Source: Kiritimatiellia bacterium (GTDB lineage: Bacteria > Verrucomicrobiota > Kiritimatiellia > SLAD01). From it: a stretch of 12,071 nucleotides of DNA. Numbering within the stretch: position 1 is the first letter of the stretch; the number at the start of each line of letters is the position of its first letter. This document shows positions 5,621 through 12,071 of this stretch, in pieces. Location of the stretch: assembly GCA_007128275.1 (NCBI GenBank), contig SKXR01000062.1:1-12071 (forward strand). Direction: 5' to 3'. The notes below the pieces were generated by a model. It ran no database searches. It was given only the letters and a program-made list of their open reading frames with translations, and was not told the origin of the DNA. The translations under genes and the position numbers were made by a program.

Positions 5621-8600
5621 TCAATAGTCCCACGACCAGATCACGTCCAGCCCGGCGTCGGCGTCGGTGCCCATCTCCGTTTCAACCCGGATGGTCGGGG
5701 TCACTTCCACCTCGACCTTGGCGCGCCCCCCTTCAACGCCGACCCCGCGTTCCAACTCCACGTATACGCGATCGCTGACGTATTTGCCCACGCTCACCGC
5801 GGCCTGTCCCTCGTGTTCTTCGTCGTCGCGCACTTCGATCTGGTCCACGCGGAGAATGCGCCGCGTATGTCCCATGAGGTCGAACGTGCTTGCTCCGCGC
5901 AATCGGTTTACGGCTTGCGCCAAGGTGATCGCCTGCCACGGCGTGATCCGGGCGGCTTCGCGTCCGAACAACAAACGCGCGAGGATTTCATCTTCCGGCA
6001 TTTCCGGAACCGAATCGAGCTGGATCTCGGGCGCCTGCACGTCGCCGACCAGGCGCAATATGGCGGTAATCCCCCCCGACCGCGTTTCCGCCACCGCATC
6101 GATGGTGGGACGCGGCGGAAGCGAACCGTCCAGGGTGACCACGCCGCGCGTGATACCGAGCCGTTTGCCAAAGAACACGAAGCGGCCGCGCAACACGGAG
6201 AAGGACCCGCTGATTTCAGGTTCCTGCGCGCGGCCCTGAATGCGCACTTGTCCGCTCCATTCGGAATCCAAGCCGCGCCCCCGCACGAAGGCGCGCTCCG
6301 GAAACGCCAACTCCACATCCAATGACAACGCATGCGCCGCCCATTTATCCTCGAGCTCGTCGGCCAAAGCCTCTTCCGGTTCTTCGTCGCCGTTGATTTC
6401 GATGACCTCGAGGTCGATCAGCGCGGCGGGCACCCGCTCGGGTATGCGCAACTCCATGGGCGCCACCGAGAGCCGGCCGGCCACCACACTGGCGTGACGA
6501 TTCCCTTCCCAAGTCACGGTCCCATGCCCCGTGGCTTGCGCCGTATCGTGGCGCAACAGACGAAAGCGATCGAGCGTCAGCGACCCGCTGAAGGGATATC
6601 CGTCCTCCGGCTTGATGAGCAGATGCCCGCTCAGTTCCACACGCCCCTTGTCACCGTCCGATGCCGACAACCGATCAATCGATAATCGATCCCGTCGACC
6701 CGACACCGCCATGTCCAGATTGCGCAACAGCGTTCCCGTACGTCCATGTTCATAGGCGCCGTCTTCCACGCGCACTTCTCCCGACACATCCGGTTCATCC
6801 ACCGTTCCGCTCAAACTCAGGTCCACGGAAAGCGTCCCGGCCAACCGATGCACATCCAACACAAACAAGGTGGCCAATTCCCCCAAATCGGTTTCCGCCA
6901 AGAGCCGACCGGACACGTCGCCTTCCGGAGGCCATTGCATGTGTACGGGATAAAGGGACACATGCAGCGGAACGTTCAACTCCAGTTCCACCGGACGCCC
7001 GGTCAACCCCTCCAACAGGAAACGGCTTTTTAATCGGCGATCCTCCAACTGCGCGAAGACCGAGAACTGCGCGGGGGGCGCGTCCCAGAAGTTCGTATTT
7101 GCCGGCATCAATCCGCTGAAGACCAGTTGCAAGTCCGCGTGGGGATCGGAAGGATGGCCGCTCACGCGCAAACGCCCTTCCATCTCGCCGCTCGCTTCAC
7201 CCACGCCCGCGAAGCCGAAGGTGGACAAAGGTAGATCCTCCAGATCGGCTTCGAACTCGACGGCGTCGGCATAGACCTGACCCGAAGCCAACAACCGGCC
7301 CTCGCCGATACGCAAGGCCAATCCTTCCACGGCATAGCGGTCGTCCGCGCGCCGCATGCGAACGGCCTCGTCCAGCGCCAGCACAAACTCGCGATGTTCG
7401 AATGAGAAGGCATGAAGCACCAGCTCTTCGGGGCGTAAGTCCTCCATGCTCAAAGCACCGGTCGCCGCCAAGTGCCACGGTTCCAAAAACTCGCCGGAGC
7501 CGTTCAGCTCGAACTCAACCGCCTGCAAATCGCCGGTCGCGATCATTTGGACGACATGCACATCCACATCGCCCGCCGCCACATCATGCAGGCGCACCCG
7601 CATCGTTCCGGTCGGCTCATGAAACACATCCTGCACGGACGCCTCGACATACAGCGCATCCATCGCACCGTAAGGAAGCACCACCTCGGCGGCCAGCGCT
7701 TCAAGCAGAATCTCCTGACGCCCGTTTTCCATCGCCATGCGCAACACCGCTTCCACGCGACCTTGCGCTTCGACATCCCAGTGGGCGGCCAACTCGGCAA
7801 TGGTATCCGTTTCGACATGGATCAACCCGTGCAGCGCGGACGCGTGCCAATCAAATCGGACATCGCCGGTCATGCGCGCATTCAGCACACTCGCCTGCAT
7901 ATCTTGCAGAGACACGCGCGACGACTCCAACCGGTACGAAGCCGAAACCGCCACCGGCAAACGGTTCACCATGGCCTCGACGGAAACGGAGCCGCGCGAA
8001 ATGACCGCCAGTGAGTCGGCTTCCAAGGACGCCCGGATGTCGGACGCCTCGTGCGTTCCGGCCCTGAAATAGGCGGTCTGCACTTGCACGGACAGCGCAG
8101 GCGACAACGCGTCCCCTTCCAACTGGATCGACGCCGAGACGGCGCCTTCCATGTCCGTGCCGAGCCAGCCGGACAACAGAGCGGCATCGGGCACGGTCGC
8201 CTCCAACCGGGCCAGAAGCTGATTCGCCTTTACATCCCATTCACCCGTCCCGTCGATGTGCGCCAGCGGCGTCCGCACCGTCGCCTCCTCCAACCTTACT
8301 TCCCGCCCATCTTCCATCGTGCATGCAACGCGGAGCTGTATGTTGTCGGCCACTTCATCCGGCCAATCGGGAACCAGCGGCGCCCAATTTCGCGCCTCGG
8401 CAGCGACCGTCATACGCCAGTGATTCCGAGCCGACTCGAGCAGGGCTCCATCCATATGCAGAGCCGGTTGCGGCGACAACATTTCCTCGCCGTCCCAGGA
8501 CAGCACATGCGCGACCAGCGCCCATTCTTTACCGTCCGGTACGGGCATGAACCTTCCTTCCACGCGCCCCGTGATGGACTTCGGCACAACACCGTCGCCG

Positions 8601-9052
8601 AGCGCCACATGCGAAACATGCAGCTCAGCAAGGGTCACCCGTTCGACCCACCATCCGGGATCGGGCACCACGACCGGTTCCGGCTCGCGCGCCGGCCGTT
8701 CATCCGTTTCCCGAGGCGGAAAGCCATTGTATGCGATGTGTTCGGCACGTAGAACATGCAACCAGATATGGCGGCGCGCCAATTGCCTGGCCGACACCCG
8801 CAACGACACGTCACGCACGTCCAGATACACCGCATCCGCGTCCGCCGCACGAAGCGCCGCCAGGTCCAGCTGCAACGGCCAACGCAGCACCAAGCCCTCC
8901 AGTTCCACGGGCACCTTCCATGCGCGGGATAGTTGTCGCTCCAGCAACGGCGTGAACAGCCGCAAACCGGCGGGCGAAAAGGCAAACAGCCCCGCGCCGA
9001 TCAACAACGCAAGCACACCCACCGCAATCAATATCTTCTTGCTACGCCTCAT
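5621..9052 (-). CDS. tamB: TamB-like translocation and assembly module protein (DUF490)
   Basis: A 1143-residue inner-membrane-anchored, periplasm-spanning protein; E. coli TamB has 1259 residues. ATG at 9052 gives a positively charged start (MRRSKK) and one transmembrane signal anchor at residues 7-25. The TTG at 9094 would add 14 residues with no signal character. Residues about 30-100 resemble the AsmA/TamB N-terminus (LLERQLSRAWKVPVELEGLVL). The long middle is a repetitive beta-rich array of short strands, as expected of the lipid-carrying taco/beta-solenoid fold. The C-terminal DUF490 domain covers roughly the last 330 residues, with LPPRPTIDAVAETRSGG, the EDEILARLLFGRE block (1020-1032) and the WSWDY end. 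TamB works with the outer-membrane TamA encoded upstream, and AsmA-like proteins are implicated in phospholipid transport to the outer membrane. It converges on the RAM-domain gene. Confidence 0.9.
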   Translation of the reverse strand: MRRSKKILIAVGVLALLIGAGLFAFSPAGLRLFTPLLERQLSRAWKVPVELEGLVLRWPLQLDLAALRAADADAVYLDVRDVSLRVSARQLARRHIWLHVLRAEHIAYNGFPPRETDERPAREPEPVVVPDPGWWVERVTLAELHVSHVALGDGVVPKSITGRVEGRFMPVPDGKEWALVAHVLSWDGEEMLSPQPALHMDGALLESARNHWRMTVAAEARNWAPLVPDWPDEVADNIQLRVACTMEDGREVRLEEATVRTPLAHIDGTGEWDVKANQLLARLEATVPDAALLSGWLGTDMEGAVSASIQLEGDALSPALSVQVQTAYFRAGTHEASDIRASLEADSLAVISRGSVSVEAMVNRLPVAVSASYRLESSRVSLQDMQASVLNARMTGDVRFDWHASALHGLIHVETDTIAELAAHWDVEAQGRVEAVLRMAMENGRQEILLEALAAEVVLPYGAMDALYVEASVQDVFHEPTGTMRVRLHDVAAGDVDVHVVQMIATGDLQAVEFELNGSGEFLEPWHLAATGALSMEDLRPEELVLHAFSFEHREFVLALDEAVRMRRADDRYAVEGLALRIGEGRLLASGQVYADAVEFEADLEDLPLSTFGFAGVGEASGEMEGRLRVSGHPSDPHADLQLVFSGLMPANTNFWDAPPAQFSVFAQLEDRRLKSRFLLEGLTGRPVELELNVPLHVSLYPVHMQWPPEGDVSGRLLAETDLGELATLFVLDVHRLAGTLSVDLSLSGTVDEPDVSGEVRVEDGAYEHGRTGTLLRNLDMAVSGRRDRLSIDRLSASDGDKGRVELSGHLLIKPEDGYPFSGSLTLDRFRLLRHDTAQATGHGTVTWEGNRHASVVAGRLSVAPMELRIPERVPAALIDLEVIEINGDEEPEEALADELEDKWAAHALSLDVELAFPERAFVRGRGLDSEWSGQVRIQGRAQEPEISGSFSVLRGRFVFFGKRLGITRGVVTLDGSLPPRPTIDAVAETRSGGITAILRLVGDVQAPEIQLDSVPEMPEDEILARLLFGREAARITPWQAITLAQAVNRLRGASTFDLMGHTRRILRVDQIEVRDDEEHEGQAAVSVGKYVSDRVYVELERGVGVEGGRAKVEVEVTPTIRVETEMGTDADAGLDVIWSWDY

Positions 9053-9106
9053 ACCCCACCAAGTATCCGCCCTCTTCCCATTCTCCAATACCAAACACTA
9101 AACTCA

Positions 9107-9196
9107 TAACCCTCCCCCCCCCAATGGAGGGGAGATCCCTTCCTATCCCCTCCTCGGAGGGGTGGCCCCGCGCCTTGGCGGGGCCGGGGTGGGTTA
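9107..9196. repeat. Palindromic 90-bp intergenic element with inverted ends, between tamA and tamB
   Basis: The element starts TAACCCTCCCC (9107-9117) and ends GGGGTGGGTTA (9186-9196), imperfect inverted repeats matching at 10 of 11 positions. Inside are CCCCTC-ctcg-GAGGGG (9147-9162) and GGCCCCGC-gccttg-GCGGGGCC (9164-9185). GGAGGGG at 9126-9132 can also pair with CCCCTCC at 9147-9153, so two mutually exclusive folds are possible. This looks like a MITE/REP-type repeat rather than a gene. Part of it matches the element at 803-863. Confidence 0.65.
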
Positions 9197-9213
9197 GATA
9201 CTATGTCCAAACG

Positions 9214-9245
9214 AAAAAATGGGCATTGGGAAAAACCCAATCCCC
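9214..9245 (-). terminator. Rho-independent terminator downstream of tamA
   Basis: On the minus strand, six bases after the tamA stop, GGG-g-ATTGGG pairs with CCCAAT-g-CCC around a TTTTT loop (9 bp with one mismatch), followed by A and then TTTTTT (9219 down to 9214). This is a textbook intrinsic terminator shape. It would reduce read-through into tamB, so tamB may rely partly on its own promoter. Confidence 0.7.
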
Positions 9246-9250
9246 ATTCC

Positions 9251-11050
9251 TCAAAACGCCTGACCCAAACTGATGTAGAACTGGTACGCATCGTCCACGC
9301 CCGAGCGTCGATCCAGCGGAAACGCGAGATCGAAGCGCAACGGACCGACAGGCGTGAAGTAGCGGAAGCCCAAACCGGCGCCCCAGAGCACATCGTCGAC
9401 CGTCTCGGGCACACTTTCTTCGTACACCGCGCCCCCGTCCACAAAAACAACAATCCCGAATTCACGGTTCAGGCGCCAACGCAACTCGGCCGACAACAAG
9501 CCTAATGATTTGCCGCCCAACGGTTTGTTTCGCTCGTCCAGCGGGCCAACGGACTGGAATTCGTACCCGCGCACCGTGCCGCCGCCGCCCGCATAGAGAC
9601 GTTCGTCCGCCGGGATATCGTCGCGCGCCGCCCCCGCAATGGACGCCGCCACCGCACGCACGGCAAGATCCAACGCCGGGCGGCGCGTCAATGGCACGTA
9701 ACGGGTGCCTCCCGCGCGGCCCTTGACGAAGGTCACCTCCGAGCCGACCACATCGTGGTACGGCGCCATACTCAACGACAACCGTCCGCCACGCCGGGGA
9801 TCCAGCAGATCATCACTCCGATCCCAATCCATATAGGTGGGCACATACAGCAACCCGAACCGGTTCTTCTCCGTCGCATCGCGCACGGAGGAGTACTTGA
9901 ACCCGGTCCCCGCGCCGACATTCAAGCCCGGCTGCAATTCGCGATCCAGGCCGATCAATCCGCCGACGTTCCGGCTGCTGAACGCGTCCGTATCGTCGTG
10001 CGCCGCGCGTACCGTGACCTTCAGGGCCTGGTCAACCCTGCGGAAATCGGGTTTCACGAAGCGGGCTTCGCTCGCGTAACCGATCTCCGAAACGCTCCAT
10101 GCCAAACCCAGTCGCTCGCCTTTCCGGAACAGGTTCCGATGTTCCCACGTAACGCGGCCGCGCGCGCCCTCATCGCTGGCATATCCGACACCAAACCCGA
10201 CGGAACGATGCTTGCGTTCGCTGACCTGCACGCGAAGCGGCAACGCGCCTTCCGGCGTAAGTGCCTCGCCCTTGATCACGCGGACCGTGGCGAACAGGTC
10301 GGCGTCGGTAATGCGTCGCTGCGCGAGGCGCAACAATCGACCGTCATACGGATCGCCGGGCTGCCACGGAACTTTCCCCCGGATGAATTCTTCGCGAACC
10401 AACGCCAACCCGTAGAAAGAGGTTTCGCCAAACACGGCGGGCGCGCCCGCTTCGTACCGATAGAGGACGTCCACCGCCTGTGCTCCGTGTTCGACGCGCA
10501 CTTCCCGCTCGTTGGCGCGCGCGAACGGATACCCCTCGCCTTCAAGCGCCTGCACGATTCTGGACTCGGCCTGGATGATCGCACGGGCCAGGGCCGGCTC
10601 GCCCGGCACCAGCCCCACCGCCTCGGGGGCCGGCGGCGCCGGCTCGGCGTCTTCGTCCACGGGAAGAATTCTTATGTCCCGAAGCGTGTACAGCGAACCT
10701 TTATCCACCACATAACGGATGCGGGCAGGCTTCCGGTCCATGCGGATCCGCACCTCCACCGACGCCTTGTAATAGCCGTATGATCGGAGCACCTGAAGGA
10801 AGCGCGGCACGTCGCGTTCCGCGCGGCGCCGCAATTGCATCTCGGAAATGGGCGGGCGATCGACCAGTTGGGCGGCGCCCGAAACGCTCATGAGGTCGTT
10901 GCGCAATCCACGATCCTCCACCCCGCTTATGCGTACACGATAGCGAATCTCCAAATCGGAGTTGCCCGCACACACGGGAAGAGCCACGCTCATCATGCCG
11001 AGCATAACCACCACGCATTCAATTGTGCCCGCCCATCTTCTCATTCGCAT
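9251..11050 (-). CDS. tamA: TamA-like Omp85 outer-membrane assembly protein
   Basis: A 599-residue outer-membrane protein (E. coli TamA is 577 aa). Residues 1-28 form a signal peptide with a VCA-GN cleavage site. Three POTRA domains follow at about 35-118, 119-202 and 203-278 (for example FLQVLRSYGYYKASVEVRI and ITDADLFATVRVI). The Omp85 barrel runs from about 280 to the end, with the loop-6 motif GGGGTVRGYEF (488-498, R494) and the closing strands GFRYFTPVGPLRFDLAFPL (561-579) and FYISLGQAF, ending in Phe. Three POTRA domains and the pairing with tamB favour TamA over BamA, which has five. ATG 11050 is chosen, with GGGTGG just upstream; ATG 11044 is equally possible. It lies divergent to the DUF481 gene and upstream of tamB, separated by a terminator. 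Confidence 0.92.
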   Translation of the reverse strand: MRMRRWAGTIECVVVMLGMMSVALPVCAGNSDLEIRYRVRISGVEDRGLRNDLMSVSGAAQLVDRPPISEMQLRRRAERDVPRFLQVLRSYGYYKASVEVRIRMDRKPARIRYVVDKGSLYTLRDIRILPVDEDAEPAPPAPEAVGLVPGEPALARAIIQAESRIVQALEGEGYPFARANEREVRVEHGAQAVDVLYRYEAGAPAVFGETSFYGLALVREEFIRGKVPWQPGDPYDGRLLRLAQRRITDADLFATVRVIKGEALTPEGALPLRVQVSERKHRSVGFGVGYASDEGARGRVTWEHRNLFRKGERLGLAWSVSEIGYASEARFVKPDFRRVDQALKVTVRAAHDDTDAFSSRNVGGLIGLDRELQPGLNVGAGTGFKYSSVRDATEKNRFGLLYVPTYMDWDRSDDLLDPRRGGRLSLSMAPYHDVVGSEVTFVKGRAGGTRYVPLTRRPALDLAVRAVAASIAGAARDDIPADERLYAGGGGTVRGYEFQSVGPLDERNKPLGGKSLGLLSAELRWRLNREFGIVVFVDGGAVYEESVPETVDDVLWGAGLGFRYFTPVGPLRFDLAFPLDRRSGVDDAYQFYISLGQAF

Positions 11051-11122
11051 TCCGCCACCCTATCACGACTTGGAGACACAGCATATCACGACCGCCGTTC
11101 GTCTCAATGCCGGAAGTGACCC

Positions 11123-11139
11123 TTGACGAATCACGTCAA
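11123..11139. promoter_or_regulatory. Perfect dyad TTGACG-N5-CGTCAA, candidate operator/promoter in the tamA / DUF481 gap
   Basis: TTGACG (11123-11128) and CGTCAA (11134-11139) form a perfect 6-5-6 inverted repeat. The left arm also reads as a -35 box; TAGTCT (11145-11150) is a weak -10 at 16-bp spacing, placing a transcript start about 25-30 bases before the DUF481 ATG. A dimeric regulator could bind here and affect the divergent genes. Candidate only. Confidence 0.4.
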
Positions 11140-11168
11140 ATGCATAGTCTGGAATCCTTCATCCATCT

Positions 11169-11174
11169 CGGAGA
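11169..11174 (+). promoter_or_regulatory. Ribosome binding site that fixes the DUF481 gene start
   Basis: CGGAGA lies 8 bases before ATG 11183. An ATG 60 bases further upstream (11123) is in frame but starts inside the TTGACG dyad, has no good ribosome site and would put 20 non-signal residues before the signal peptide. Confidence 0.55.
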
Positions 11175-11182
11175 CAACGAAT

Positions 11183-11923
11183 ATGTGCATGTACCCGTCG
11201 ACCCACGCAACCCGGATCCTTTTCTTCTGGACGCTACTCGCGTTCGGGACCCCGTTCCTCGCACATGCCGAAATGGCAGGCGACTGGGAACGCAGCATCA
11301 CGCTGGGCTTCAACCAGACGCGGGGCAACAGCGACACCCTCTTGCATCGCGTCACCGGACGCGCCGAACAAATCGCGGAACGGTACGAATGGCTGATCGA
11401 CCTCGAATGGACCTATGGCGAAAGCGACAAGGAAAAGAACAGCGAATTCGGCCGGTTCGGAGTCGAACATAAACGAATGATCAACAAACGGCTCTTTGCA
11501 GATGCCATGGGGGAAATCAGCTACGACGCCATTAAGGAGCTGGATTACCGGGTCATCGCCGGCCCCGCGCTGGGTTACTTCCTCCTGCGTGACGAGACCT
11601 TCCGCCTGAGCGCGGAAGCCGGGCCCTCGTACGTCGCCCAGAAACAAGGCGGCGATTCGGAAAGTTTTGTGGCCCTTCGCATTGCCGAAGATTTCAGCTG
11701 GCGTATCAATGACAGGGCGCGCATTTGGCAGGGAATCGAATACATTCCTCGCGTGGACGATGTTAACCATTTCCTGCTTAACACGGAAGCAGGCATTGAA
11801 TCCGCCATCACCTCCACCCTGAGCTTGGGCATCACCCTGCAACACCGCCACGACAGCCGCCCGGCCGAAGACACCAAACGCAACGACCTGTTCCTCGTCT
11901 CCACGCTGAAATATAACTTCTGA
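11183..11923 (+). CDS. DUF481 outer-membrane protein (YdiY-like)
   Basis: A 246-residue protein with a signal peptide: THATR, the hydrophobic core ILFFWTLLAFGTPFL and an AHA-EM cleavage site after residue 29. The mature part opens GDWERSITLGFNQTRGNSDT, the typical DUF481 start (W-x-x-x-x-x-LG-x-x-x-x-x-GN-x-x). It continues as alternating strands, among them YEWLIDLEWTYGESDKEKN, LGYFLLRDETFRLSAEAGPSYV and LSLGITLQHRHDSRPAEDTKRND, and ends LVSTLKYNF with C-terminal Phe. These features indicate an outer-membrane beta-barrel of DUF481 type, a family with no firm function (E. coli YdiY is an acid-inducible member). ATG 11183 fits the ribosome site; an ATG two codons later (11189) is possible. It is transcribed away from tamA. 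Confidence 0.85.
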   Translation: MCMYPSTHATRILFFWTLLAFGTPFLAHAEMAGDWERSITLGFNQTRGNSDTLLHRVTGRAEQIAERYEWLIDLEWTYGESDKEKNSEFGRFGVEHKRMINKRLFADAMGEISYDAIKELDYRVIAGPALGYFLLRDETFRLSAEAGPSYVAQKQGGDSESFVALRIAEDFSWRINDRARIWQGIEYIPRVDDVNHFLLNTEAGIESAITSTLSLGITLQHRHDSRPAEDTKRNDLFLVSTLKYNF

Positions 11924-12071
11924 AATTCGGGAGACCGTTATTGGTGATGGCAGGGTCAATACGTTCTCCAACCTAACTCCTCATGTATGAACCCGTTTCG
12001 AAAAAACCAGTCACCTTGGAGGGGCGAGTTATACGAGCCCGTGATGTCGCGTTGAATAGAAATGGAGGCGG
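11924..12071. other. Intergenic tail at window edge, no gene seen
   Basis: The 148 bases after the DUF481 gene show no supported reading frame and no clear terminator. From about 12013 to the end the sequence looks like a dispersed intergenic repeat (TTGGAGGGGCGAG ... CGAGCCCG), but it runs off the window so this cannot be settled. Low confidence. Confidence 0.3.

Noticed and set aside
5363..6325. Long + strand open frame (320 codons) across the REP cluster and the tamB 3' end
   Set aside because: It is antisense to the conserved DUF490 domain, its product is a low-complexity H/R/P/D-rich chain, and it begins within a repeat. High GC keeps the frame open.
9053..9094. TTG start at 9094 for tamB
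   Set aside because: It adds a polar, acidic 14-residue stretch before the MRRSKK signal anchor; ATG 9052 gives a normal TamB N-terminus.
9755..10783. Long + strand open frame (342 codons) opposite tamA
   Set aside because: TamA shows clear POTRA and Omp85 motifs on the other strand; this frame has no recognisable domain and no ribosome site.

Overview
The window comes from a GC-rich diderm bacterium. The diderm call rests on an outer-membrane TamA/TamB pair and two further signal-peptide beta-barrel candidates. A member of the PVC group (Verrucomicrobiota, Kiritimatiellota or relatives) is my best guess, based on the palindromic intergenic repeats and the small-protein motif at 4148-4566. 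That is recollection plus inference, not a demonstrated placement. No CRISPR array, rRNA, tRNA or transposase gene was seen.

Layout. 1-788: the 3' end of an asparaginyl-tRNA synthetase gene (asnS), overlapped by 4 bp by a LOG/SLOG-type Rossmann protein gene. 789-891: a GC-rich palindromic gap. 892-4044: a tight + strand run of a family-2 O-methyltransferase, an outer-membrane beta-barrel candidate and an RlmI-type 23S rRNA methyltransferase, with 3 bp and 12 bp gaps. 4045-4656: an AT-richer promoter region followed by two overlapping tiny paralogous genes sharing an HKWYESEKAG core. 4657-5355: a DUF721 (DciA-like) protein and a stand-alone RAM (Lrp/AsnC ligand-binding) protein. 5356-5620: a cluster of three REP-like palindromes between convergent genes. 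5621-11050 (- strand): tamA followed by tamB, separated by an intrinsic terminator and a roughly 90-bp palindromic element with inverted ends. 11123-11139: a perfect dyad over a possible promoter in the divergent tamA / DUF481 gap. 11183-11923: a DUF481 outer-membrane protein. 11924-12071: no gene.

How the genes fit together. Most of the content is housekeeping: tRNA charging, rRNA modification, a replication-associated DUF721 protein and outer-membrane biogenesis by TamAB. In E. coli TamA is an Omp85 barrel and TamB a long periplasm-spanning beta-solenoid that work as one complex; the same pair is recognisable here. The least explained parts are the tandem mini-gene pair, which evolves as protein-coding sequence, and the three kinds of palindromic intergenic elements.
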